DNA of 64,000 nt from Triticum aestivum (taxonomy: Eukaryota; Streptophyta; Magnoliopsida; Poales; Poaceae): the NCBI RefSeq assembly GCF_018294505.1, contig NC_057809.1:132778979-132842978 (forward strand), written 5' to 3'. Position 1 is the stretch's first letter. Every line of letters starts with the position of its first letter. The notes under the pieces are model-generated. The model saw only the letters and a list, made by a program, of their open reading frames with translations. It had not been told where the DNA came from and ran no database searches. This document shows, one piece after another, positions 55,259-64,000 of this stretch. The translations under genes and the position numbers were made by a program.

Positions 55259-57333
55259 CTAGGTATTGCCATCTTTGGTGGGCAATCCATAAGTGGCTCT
55301 CATGATAGTTTCATATGGCAATTTTATTTTCTTTCTTGGAAAGTGTTCCATGCCCTTTTTAATAGAAATTTAAATCTAATATTCCCTTCCTTCATATCAA
55401 TAATCGCACCAACCGTTCTAAGGAAAGGTCTACCAAGAATAATAGGGCAAGAAGGATTGCAATCTATATCGAGAATAATGAAATCTACGGGCACATAATT
55501 TCTATTTGCAACAATAAGAACATCATTAATCCTTCCCATAGGTTTCTTAATAGTAGAATCCGCAAGATGCAAGTTTAGAGAGCAATCATCAAAATTGCGG
55601 AAATCTAGCAAATCACACAAAGTTTTGGGGATAGTCGAGACACTAGCACCCAAATCACACAAAGCATAAAACTCATGATCTTTAATTTTAATTTTAATAG
55701 TTGGTTCCCACTCATCATAGAGTTTTCTAGGGATAGAAACTTTCAACTCAAGTTTTTCTTCATAAGATTGCATCAAGGCATCAACAATATGTTCGGTGAA
55801 GGCTTTCTTTTGACTATAAGCATGTGGAGAATTTAGCACGGATTGCAACAAGGAAATACAATCAATTAAAGAGCAACTTTTATAATTAAATTCTTTGAAA
55901 TCCAATATAGTGGGTTTATCAACATCTAGATTTTTATTTCTTTCAATCCCACTTTCATCAATTTCATCATAAAGATCTAAATACTCCGAATTTTTAGAAC
56001 GCCTTCTAGGTAAAGGAAGATCATATTCAGTTTCATCCAGATTCATATTGCAAAACAAAGATTTAATAGGAGACACATCAATAACTTTTAGATCTTCATC
56101 TTGATTTTCATAGGAATTGGAAGAGCGCGCTTTAATAAAGGCATCTTTGGAAGCACGCATCCTAGCGGTTCTTTCCTTGCACTCATCAATGGAAATTCTC
56201 ATGGCTTTGAGAGACTCATTGATATCATGCTTAGGAGGAATAGATCTAAGCTTTAAAGAATCAACCTCAAGAGAAATTCTATCAACGTTCCTAGCCAAAT
56301 CATCTACTTTAAACAATTTCTCTTCAAGCAAAGCATTAAAATTATTTTGTGAATTCATAAACTCTTTAACACTATTCTCAAATTCAGAGGGCATCTTATT
56401 ATAATTTCCATAAGAGTTGTTGTAGGAATTCCCATAATTATTAGAAGGATTACTAGGATATGGCCTAGGATTAAAATTCCCTCTATAAGCGTTGTTACCA
56501 AAATTATTCCTACCAACAAAATCCACATCCATAGATTCATTGTTATTATCAATCAAAGTAGACAAAGGCATATCATTAGGATCAGAAGAAACACTCTTAG
56601 TAGCAAATAATTTCATAAGTTCATCCATCTTTCCACTCAAAACATTGATTTCTTCTATCGCATGCACTTTTTTATTAGAAGATGTTTCAGTATGCCATTG
56701 AGAATAATTAACCATAATATTATCTAGGAGTTTGGTAGCATCTCCTAAAGTGATTTCCATAAAAGTGCCTCCCGCGGCCGAATCTAAAAGATTTCTAGAA
56801 GCAAAATTCAATCCGGCATAAATTTTTTGTATAATCATCCACAAATTCAAACCATGAGTAGGGCAATTACGTATCATTAATTTCATTATCTCCAAAGCTT
56901 GTGCAACATGTTCATGATCAAGTTGGTTAAAGTTGATAATATCGTTTCTAAGAGAGATGATCTTAGCGGGAGGGAAATACTTAGAGATAAAAGCATCTTT
57001 GCACTTGTTCCAAGAATCAATACTATTTTTAGGCAAAGACGAAAACCAAGCTTTAGCACGATCTCTAAGCAAAAAAGGAAATAGCTTCAATTTAACGACA
57101 TCATTATCGACATCTTTTTTCTTTTGCATATCACATAAATCAACGAAGCTATTCAGATGAGTAGCGGCATCTTCACTAGGAAGGCCGGCGAATTGATCTT
57201 TCATAACAAGATTCAACAAAGCAGTATTGATTTCACAAGATTCAGTATTGGCAAGAGGAGCAATCGGAGTGCTAAGGAAATCATTATTATTGGTATTGGT
57301 GAAGTCACACAATTTGGTAGTATCTTGAGCCAT
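55259..57333 (-). pseudogene. Gag-protease of element I (late frameshift)
   Basis: It starts MAQDTTKLCDFTNTNNNDFL (ATG at 57331-57333) and is open for 669 codons through gag and protease (LCDLGASVSTIPKTLCDLLD, then CPIILGRPFLRTVGAIIDM). It shifts frame near 55355, where a T run is one base shorter than in G; the altered frame stops at 55324 instead of the family stop at 55259. Only the last about 30 residues are affected, so gag and the protease core would be made intact. Domains are as in G. No RT or integrase. Confidence 0.88.
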
Positions 57334-57552
57334 CGCGACAAACAAGCAATCCAACATACGGCCAAACAAAAAGGCTAGCGAGAAAAAAGGCAAATGGAGA
57401 AAAAGAAGGAGAAGGAGATTGGGAAAGAGAGGGCGAATAAAACAGCAAGGGTGAAGTGGGGGAGAGAAAAACGAGAGGCAAATGGCAACTAATGTAATCC
57501 GAGAGATAGGGATTGTGATGGGTACTTGGTATGTTGACTTTTTGCGTAGACT

Positions 57553-57570
57553 CCCCGGCAACGGCACCAG
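57553..57570 (-). other. Primer binding site of element I (tRNA-Asp type)
   Basis: ccccggcaacggcacca has one change against tRNA-Asp (gcg to gca); it lies 11 nt inside the LTR start at 57581. Confidence 0.85.
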
Positions 57571-57580
57571 AAATTCTTCT

Positions 57581-59045
57581 TGCTACCTCTTGAGCTTGCG
57601 TTGGATTTCCCCGAAGAGGAAAGGATGATGCAGTAGAGTAGCGTAAGTATTTCCCTCAGTTTTTGAGAACCAAGTTATCAATCCAGTAGGAGGCCACGCC
57701 CAAGTCCCTCGTACCTGCACAAAACGATAGCTACTCGCAACCAACGCGATTAGGGGTTGTCAATCCCTTCACGGTCACTTACGAGAGTGAGATCTGAAGG
57801 ATCCGGGGGTCATAGGTTTCACTAGTGGCTTCTCTCAAGATCATAAGTATTCTATGGTGGGTGAACAAATTACTGTTGAGCAATTGAAAGAATTGAGCAT
57901 AGTTATGAGAATATCTAGGCATGATCATGTATATAGGCATCACGTCCGTGACAAGTAGACCGAAACGATTCTGCATCTACTACTATTACTCCACTCATCG
58001 ACCGCTATCCAGCATGCATCTAGAGTATTAAGTTAAAAACAGAGTAACGCTTTAAGCAAGATGACATGATGTAGAGAAATAAATTCATGCAATATGAAAT
58101 AAACCCCATCTTGTTATCCTTGATGGCAATGATACAATACGTGCCTTGCTGCCCCTTCTATCACTGGGAAAGGACAACGCAAGATCGAACCCAAAGCTAA
58201 GCACTTCTCCCATGGCAAGAACTACCAATCTAGTTGGCCAAACCAAACGGATAATTCGAAGATACTTGCAAAGATAACTAATCATACATAAAAGAATTCA
58301 GAGAAGATTCAAATATTATTCATAGATAGACTTGATCATAAACCCACAATTCATCGGTCTCAACAAACACACCACAAAAAGAAGATTACATCGAATAGAT
58401 CTCCACGAGAGAGGGGGAGAACTTTGTATTGAGATCCAAAAAGAGAGAAGAAGACATCTAGCTACTAACTATGGACCCGAAGGTCTGAGGTAAACTACTC
58501 ACACTTCATCGGAGGGGCTATGATGATGTAGAAGCCCTCCGTGATGACGGCCCTCTCCGGCGGAGCTCCGGAACAGGCCCCAAGATGGGATCTCGTGGAT
58601 ACAGAAAGTTGCGGCGGTGAAATTAGGTTTTTGGCTCCTGTTCTGATCGTTTGGGGGTACGTAGGTATATATAGGAGGAAGGAGTACGTCGGTGGAGCAC
58701 CGAGGGGCCCACGAGGCAGGGGGGCGCGCCCTAGGGGGGTGGGCATGCCCCCCACCCTCGTGACCGCCTCTTCGACTCCTTGGAGTAGGGTCCAAGTCTC
58801 CTGGATCACGTTCTGTGAGAAAATCACGTTCCCGAAGGTTTTATTCCGTTTGGACTCCGTTTGATATTATGTTTCTCCGAAATACCGAAATAGGCAAAAA
58901 AACTACAATTCTGGGCTGGGCCTCCGGTTAATAGGTTACTCCCAAAAATAATATAAAAGTGGCAAATAAAGCCCAATATAGTCCAAAACAGTAGATAATA
59001 TAGCGTGGATCAATCAAAAATTATAGATACGTTGGAGACGTATAA
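57581..59045 (-). repeat. 5' LTR of element I, with internal deletion
   Basis: 1465 bp. At about 57798 roughly 120 bp found in all other copies, between gatctga and cgggggccatagg, are missing. Confidence 0.9.
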
Positions 59046-59050
59046 GTCCC

Positions 59051-59884
59051 CCCTTTCCAACCTCACGGTATCTTGGCGCTCTACGCCAACAGGTCCTGGT
59101 CCCGAGGCAGGCTGCAGCCGTCGCTGGTATGCCAGGTCGCGAAGCCATGGTCAAGGCCAGGAGGTGAGCGGCCCGAGGTCCAGTAAGAGCTCCTGAGGCG
59201 CGAAGCTCACGAGGTCCCCTTTAGCGTGCAAGCAACTACCTGAAGGTAGGAAAGGAAGGCGGCATTGTCGTAGCAAAGCTGCAAGAGATGGGAATCCGTG
59301 TCGCAGAGCTTGGCTGATCCGGGTGTGAGACTTATCTTAGCGATCCAAGGTCGATCCCTTGTGCCGCGCCAGCTTCGTGCGCCAACAGGGTCATACTCGC
59401 GTGAGCTTCCCCCTCCTTTCACGTCCTTCTATGTGCTCTGCGTCCTCGGGTCTCGGCCCTCAAGCGAGCTCAGCAGCCGCTGGTATGCCAGGTCGTGATG
59501 CCATGGTCAAGGCCAAGGGTGAGGGCTGGAGAGCCAGTAAGAGTTCCTGAGTCACGATGCTCAGGAGCCCCCCGTTTAACCTGCAAGTGAATTGTGTGAA
59601 AAAAGAAGGAGCCTGTGGTGCCGCCCGCCATCAGCCTCCGGAGGTTCATGCAGGTTAGCGCGAGGGAGGAATAGGGGCTGCAACCGCACTTGCCGGTCTG
59701 CCACTGGTCGTTTGCAAGAAGATGAAGGCACTGAGGGCCTGGTGAGGTGACGTGCGTGGGGCGTGCCGCGAGCTAGAGCTCGACTGCTCAGATTTGTCAG
59801 CGTTGCAGGGACGGACCCGAGCACAAGCGTCATGCCAGCATGAGTAGCCCTCGTTGCGGGATGAGCAGTGGGCCGATCGGCAGC
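59051..59884 (-). other. Non-coding part of element H with a long direct repeat
   Basis: GC-rich and without a credible ORF. Two imperfect copies of an about 120-bp sequence begin at gcagccg(tcg)ctggtatgcc (about 59115-59235 and 59470-59590), sharing gccatggtcaaggcca and ccagtaagag. Repeats between pol and the 3' LTR are usual in Tat-type elements. Confidence 0.6.
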
Positions 59885-60995
59885 TGCTACCTCTTGAGCA
59901 TGTGTTGGTTTTCCCTTGAAGAGGAAAGGGTGATGCAGCAAAGTAGCGCAAGTATTTCCCTCAGTTTTTGAGAAGCAAGGTATCAATCCAGTAGGAGACT
60001 ACACGCAAGTCGCCTAGTACCTGCACAAACAAACAAGAACCTCACAACCAACATGATAAAGGGGTTATCAATCCCTTCATGGTCACTTACGAGAGTGAGA
60101 TCTGATAGAGATAATAAGACAAATATTTTTGGTATTTTTGTGATATAGATTGGAAAATAAAGATTGCAAAATAAATAGTAAACTAGAACTGTAGATTGGA
60201 AACTTATATGATGTAAAGTAGACCCGGGGGCCATAGGTTTCACTAGTGGCTTCTCTCAAGATAGCAAGTATTATGGCGGGTGAACAAATTACTGCCGAGC
60301 AATTGACAGAAAAGCGCATAGTTATGATGATATCTAAGGCAATGATCATGAATATAGGCATCACACCCGTGACAAGTTGACTGAAATGATTCTGCATCTA
60401 CTACTATTACTCCACACATCGACTGCTATCCAGCATGCATCTAGAGTATTAAGTTCATAAGAATGGAGTAACGCTTTAGGCAAGATGACATGATGTAGAG
60501 GGATAAACTCAAGCAATATGATATAAACCCCATCTTTTTATCCTCGATGGCAAAAATACAATACGTATCTTGCTGCCCCTGCTGTCACTGGGAAAGGACA
60601 CCGCAAGATTGAACCTCTCCCATTGCAAGAAAGATCAATCTAGTAGGCCAAAACAAACCGATAATTTGAAGAGACTTGCAAAGATATCAAATCATGCATA
60701 TAAGAATTTAGAGAAGAATCAAATAATATTCATAGATAATCAAGTCATAAACCCACAATTCATCGGATCTCGTCAAACACACCGCAAAAAGAGTTACATC
60801 GAATAGATCTCCAAGAAGATCGAGGAGAACTTTGTATTGAGATCCAAAGAGAGAGAAGAAGCCATCTAGCTGATAACTATGGACCCGAAGGTTTGTGGTA
60901 AACTACTCACACGTCATCAGAGAGGCTATGGTGTTGATGTAGAAGCTCTCCGTGGTCGAATCCCCCCTCCGACAGAGCGCTGGAAAAGGCCCCAA
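59885..60995 (-). repeat. Element J: Sabrina-like LTR, interrupted by K
   Basis: It begins tgctacctcttgagc (flank gcagc 59880-59884) and matches A, G and I up to 'aaaaggccccaa' at 60995, where the CACTA element begins. The rest of J is not in the window. Confidence 0.88.
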
Positions 60996-61530
60996 TACTA
61001 CAAAAAAAGACACATCCATGACATTTTGGGCCGAATGAATTTTTTGCTCTCATACATATGACACTTCTATGACGATAATTGTGACAAAACCCGGTATCAT
61101 CATAGATGTGGTGGGCTCCTACTTCTATGACAAAAAATCATGACAGAAAATGGGCTTTTCGTCCTGGGCGGGCCGGAGACGCAGCTGCATGACATTCTTT
61201 GGGCCGTCCATGACGTTAAAAACCATGGTAGAAGCGAGGGCGAGGAAAATTTCGGGGAGTTCCCGGTTACGGTGGGAGGTCGGGGCCGAGCGATGCGCGT
61301 TTCTCTCATACACATACGCACGTGTGTGCGAGGCGTTGGCTCTAACTGAACCCGAGTGAGGCGTTGGGCTCTAACTGAACCCGAGCGATTGCACTGCAGG
61401 CTACGCATTACTGAACCCGAGCGATCGATCGATGGCTGTTAACTGAACCCGATCGAGCGATTCCTTAGCTACTGCTGCTAACTGAAGCCGATCGATGTTG
61501 CCTTTGGATGAACAGTGAGCGTTGCGGGGG

Positions 61531-61925
61531 NNNNNNNNNNNNNNNNNNNNNNNNNNNNNNNNNNNNNNNNNNNNNNNNNNNNNNNNNNNNNNNNNNNNNN
61601 NNNNNNNNNNNNNNNNNNNNNNNNNNNNNNNNNNNNNNNNNNNNNNNNNNNNNNNNNNNNNNNNNNNNNNNNNNNNNNNNNNNNNNNNNNNNNNNNNNNN
61701 NNNNNNNNNNNNNNNNNNNNNNNNNNNNNNNNNNNNNNNNNNNNNNNNNNNNNNNNNNNNNNNNNNNNNNNNNNNNNNNNNNNNNNNNNNNNNNNNNNNN
61801 NNNNNNNNNNNNNNNNNNNNNNNNNNNNNNNNNNNNNNNNNNNNNNNNNNNNNNNNNNNNNNNNNNNNNNNNNNNNNNNNNNNNNNNNNNNNNNNNNNNN
61901 NNNNNNNNNNNNNNNNNNNNNNNNN
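61531..61925. other. Assembly gap (395 N)
   Basis: It is flanked on both sides by gatgaacag-type repeats, so a collapsed tandem array is the likely cause. Confidence 0.98.
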
Positions 61926-62200
61926 GGAGGGCTGGATGAACAGGACCACCCCGTGGAGGGCAGGATGAACAGTAGACGGTGGAGGGCAGGATGAACAGTA
62001 GCCGTGGAGGGATGGTTGAACAGGAGCCCGTGGAGAGGGCTGGTTGAACAGTAGTCGGTGGAGTAGTGCGCGGTGGAGGCTGGATGAACAGGAGCCCGTG
62101 GATGAACAGTCGCAGGTGGAGGCTGGAGGAGGTCGACGGTGGATGAACAGTAGCTCGTGGAGGCTGGAGGGGGTCGACGGTGGAGATGAACAGTATCCCG
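61926..62200. repeat. Degenerate tandem repeat next to the gap
   Basis: Units of about 25-30 bp of the form ggagggcaggatgaacagta, with varying inserts. The same word gatgaacagt is on the left side of the gap at 61507-61516. Confidence 0.75.
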
Positions 62201-62535
62201 TGGAGTCCCGTTTTGCGGTACGCCACACCCCTCCCGATGAACAGGACCCCTGTTTTGACCATAGCGCTCCAACACAAGTCTGTTTCCTCCGTACGCCACA
62301 CCCATCCCGATCAACAGGACCCCCGTTTCGATCGTAGGAGGTTCGTTTCCTCCATTTTACGGTACACCAGACCCCTCCTAATGAACAGGATCCCGTTTCG
62401 AATGTGGCTGGTCGAACACAAGGTCGTTTCCTCCGTTTTGCGGTACGCCAGGCCTCGTTTCCATCGCCTGTTCCGTCCAAGCCCTCCCGATGAACATGAC
62501 CACGCATTCCGTTCCGACCCAGCCGGTTGGCTCCC

Positions 62536-62626
62536 ACGCATTCTGTTGCCTCCCCATGAACACGAAGCATTCCGTTGCCTCCCCATTTACACGACGCATT
62601 CCGTTGCCTCCCCATGAACACGACGA
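62536..62626. repeat. 30-bp tandem repeat, three units, in K
   Basis: Units of the form cattccgttgcctccccatg followed by aacacgacg variants. Confidence 0.75.
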
Positions 62627-62785
62627 TGATGTTGTTTCTCCCTTCCGACCCAGCCATGTACACGAGCCCTGGCCGTACGTATGCGCGAGTAGGCGTTCGA
62701 GACCCCGCCCGTATGTACACATACGTGGTCGTATTTTCTTTATTGCACCCTGGCCGCTGTACGTATGTGTACATGCTATGTGCGT

Positions 62786-62856
62786 GCCTCTACTACGACA
62801 CGTGCGCGCCTCTACTACGACACGTGCGCGCCTCTACTATGACACGTGCGCCCCTC
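62786..62856. repeat. 22-bp tandem repeat, three units, in K
   Basis: Units of the form cctctactacgacacgtgcg. Confidence 0.8.
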
Positions 62857-62890
62857 TACATCGACCAGTATGTACATACACGTTCGCGAC

Positions 62891-64000
62891 TGATACGTCT
62901 CCAACGTATCTATAATTTTTGATTGCTCCATGCTATATTATCTACTATTTTGGGAAATATTGGGCTTTAATATCCACCTTTATATTACTTTGGGGACTAA
63001 CCTATTAACCGGAGGCCCAACCCAGATTTGTTGTTTTATGCCTATTTCAGTGTTTTGAAGAAAAGGAATATCAGACGGAGTCGAAACGGAATGAAATCAA
63101 CCAGAGAAGTTATTTTTGGAACAAAAGCCACACGATGGACTTGGACCCCACGTCAAGTAAGGAACGAGGTGCTCACGAGGGTGGGGGCGCCCCCTGCCTC
63201 GTGGGGCCCTCATGGCTTCCTTGACGTGCTTCTTCTGCCTATATAACTCCATATACCCTAAAACTTCCAGAACGCAAGATAGATCGGGAGTTCCGCCGCC
63301 AGAAGCCTCCGTAGCCACCGAAAACCAATCTAGACCCGTTCTGGCACCCTGCCGGAGGGGGCAATCTTTCTACGGTGGCCATCTTCATCGTCCCGGTGCT
63401 CTCCATGACGAGGAGGGAGTAGTTCTCCCTCGGGGCTGAGGGTATGTACTAGTAGCTATGTGCTTGATCTCTCTCTCTCTCGTGTTCTTGATTTCACACG
63501 ATCTTGATGTATCGCGAGCTTTGCTATTATAGTTGGATCTTATGTTTCTCCTCCCCCTCTTCTCTCTAGTAACGAATTGAGTTTCCCCTCTGAACTAATC
63601 TTACTGGATCGAGTCTTTAAAGATTTGAGAACACTTGATGTATGTCTTGCCGTGGATATCTGTGGTGACAATGGGATACCACGTGCCACTTGATGTATGG
63701 TTTGGTGACCAACTTGCCGGTTTCGTGACATTGGGAACCTATGCATAGGGGTTGGCACATGTTTTCGTCGTGATTCTCTGGTAGAACTTTGGGGCAATCT
63801 TTGAGGTCCTCTGTGTTGGTTGAATAGATGAATCTGAGATTGTGTGATGCATATCGTATAATCATGCCCACGGGTACTTGAGGTGACATTGGAGTATCTA
63901 GGTGACATTAGGGTTTTGGTTGATTTGTATCTTAAGGTGTTATTCTAGTACGAACTCTAGGGCTGTTTGTGACACTTAAAGGAATAGCCCAACGGATTGA
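62891..64000 (+). repeat. Element L: Fatima-like Gypsy LTR, 5' part
   Basis: It begins TGATACGTCTCCAACGTATC like the Sabrina-type LTRs and shares their first about 200 bp in the opposite orientation, then diverges. GC-rich hairpin arms cacgagg/cctcgtg lie at 63174-63180 and 63197-63203, and the TATA box TATATAA at 63240-63246. The later sequence (from about 63380) is like Fatima LTRs as I remember them. Left flank gcgac. It runs off the window. A (CT)n tract lies at 63468-63481. Confidence 0.75.
63240..63246 (+). promoter_or_regulatory. TATA box of LTR L
   Basis: TATATAA about 37 bp downstream of the GC-rich hairpin, the same order as in the Sabrina-type LTRs. Confidence 0.65.

Larger units (their letters stand above)
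50795..59045 (-). mobile_element. Element I: Sabrina-like Gypsy retrotransposon, complete, gag-protease only
   Basis: TSD gtccc at 50790-50794 and 59046-59050. LTRs at 50795-52427 and 57581-59045. The layout is the same as in G. Its right LTR end reads gtataa in place of gtatca. Confidence 0.93.
40152..59884 (-). mobile_element. Element H: Tat-like Gypsy retrotransposon, 3' part, hosts G and I
   Basis: Minus-strand element in three visible pieces: 40152-41378, 49742-50794 and 59051-59884, separated by elements G and I. It has a 3' LTR (40152-41052), PPT (41053-41067) and, toward the interior, an antisense B3-like ORF with its own promoter and a repeat-bearing non-coding region. No pol is visible before J interrupts it at 59885. 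The layout of PPT GGGGGCTAC followed by an LTR of TGTCGG...CCGACA type, and an antisense ORF between pol and the 3' LTR, fits the Tat branch. It was inserted in F (left flank tctgc, 40147-40151). Confidence 0.65.
60996..62890 (+). mobile_element. Element K: CACTA-type DNA transposon, one end, with assembly gap
   Basis: The left end reads tactacaaaaaaagac, a CACTA terminus with C changed to T, after the 3-bp flank caa. Subterminal copies of catgacatt / tatgac follow in both orientations (60996-61240). Then come short repeats (ctgaacccgagcgat), a gap, and degenerate tandem repeats with gatgaacag. The right end is not seen because L is inserted at 62891. No transposase ORF is recognised; apparent ORFs spanning the gap are artefacts of N. 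Confidence 0.65.

Noticed and set aside
61401..62774. Long ORFs across the N gap
   Set aside because: They exist only because N codons do not produce stops; flanks are tandem repeats.
1..64000. tRNA, rRNA, microRNA or centromeric satellite
   Set aside because: I looked for tRNA-like cloverleafs, rRNA words and satellite monomers and saw none; tRNA-like words are the retroelement primer binding sites.

Overview
The window is repetitive plant DNA, almost certainly from a Triticeae grass (wheat, Aegilops or a close relative). I found no convincing host gene. Nearly all of it is LTR retrotransposons inserted into one another, plus one CACTA-type DNA transposon that holds an assembly gap. Several LTRs read like the common wheat Gypsy families Sabrina, WHAM and Fatima. 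Those names come from memory and were not searched; the element boundaries come from terminal TG..CA ends, primer binding sites (PBS), polypurine tracts (PPT) and target site duplications (TSD) read in the sequence. Working labels A to M (with N for one LTR fragment) are used throughout.

Left block (1-35691). A is a Sabrina-like element, with its 5' LTR and PBS at the window's left edge. It lies in E, the 3' part of another LTR (1785-3334), which abuts B. B (3335-9337 and 35314-35691) is a WHAM/Athila-like minus-strand element with decayed gag-protease, no reverse transcriptase, and an ATHILA-type ORF behind a U3-like internal segment. C (9338-35308, TSD ctcgt) is a minus-strand Tekay/Del-type chromovirus in B's 5' LTR. 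It has 4.3 kb LTRs, gag, protease, RT, RNase H, integrase and a chromodomain, all inactivated. D (21445-33190) is a plus-strand element inside C's 5' LTR. It has no gag or pol. Instead it carries two tandem paralogous ORFs, each behind a TATA box, a small antisense membrane-protein ORF behind its own TATA box, and a nine/ten-copy 50-bp array in its LTRs.

Right block (35692-64000). M (LTR and leader) was hit by F, a Copia element with a broken gag. F was hit by H, a minus-strand Tat-like Gypsy element with an antisense B3-like ORF. H received three Sabrina-like elements: G (41379-49736, TSD cttcg), I (50795-59045, TSD gtccc) and J (from 59885). J was hit by CACTA element K (60996-62890), which was hit by L, a Fatima-like LTR running off the right edge. 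This gives a nest about six levels deep.

Most notable: the two unknown ORFs of D match a third ORF between PBS and gag in C. All three share a collinear pattern that, by eye, resembles a degenerate double-stranded-RNA-binding domain followed by a helical C-terminal part. They define a candidate chromovirus leader-protein family ('ORF0'), present once in the gag-pol element and twice in its gag-pol-less relative. This is the best candidate for an undescribed system here.
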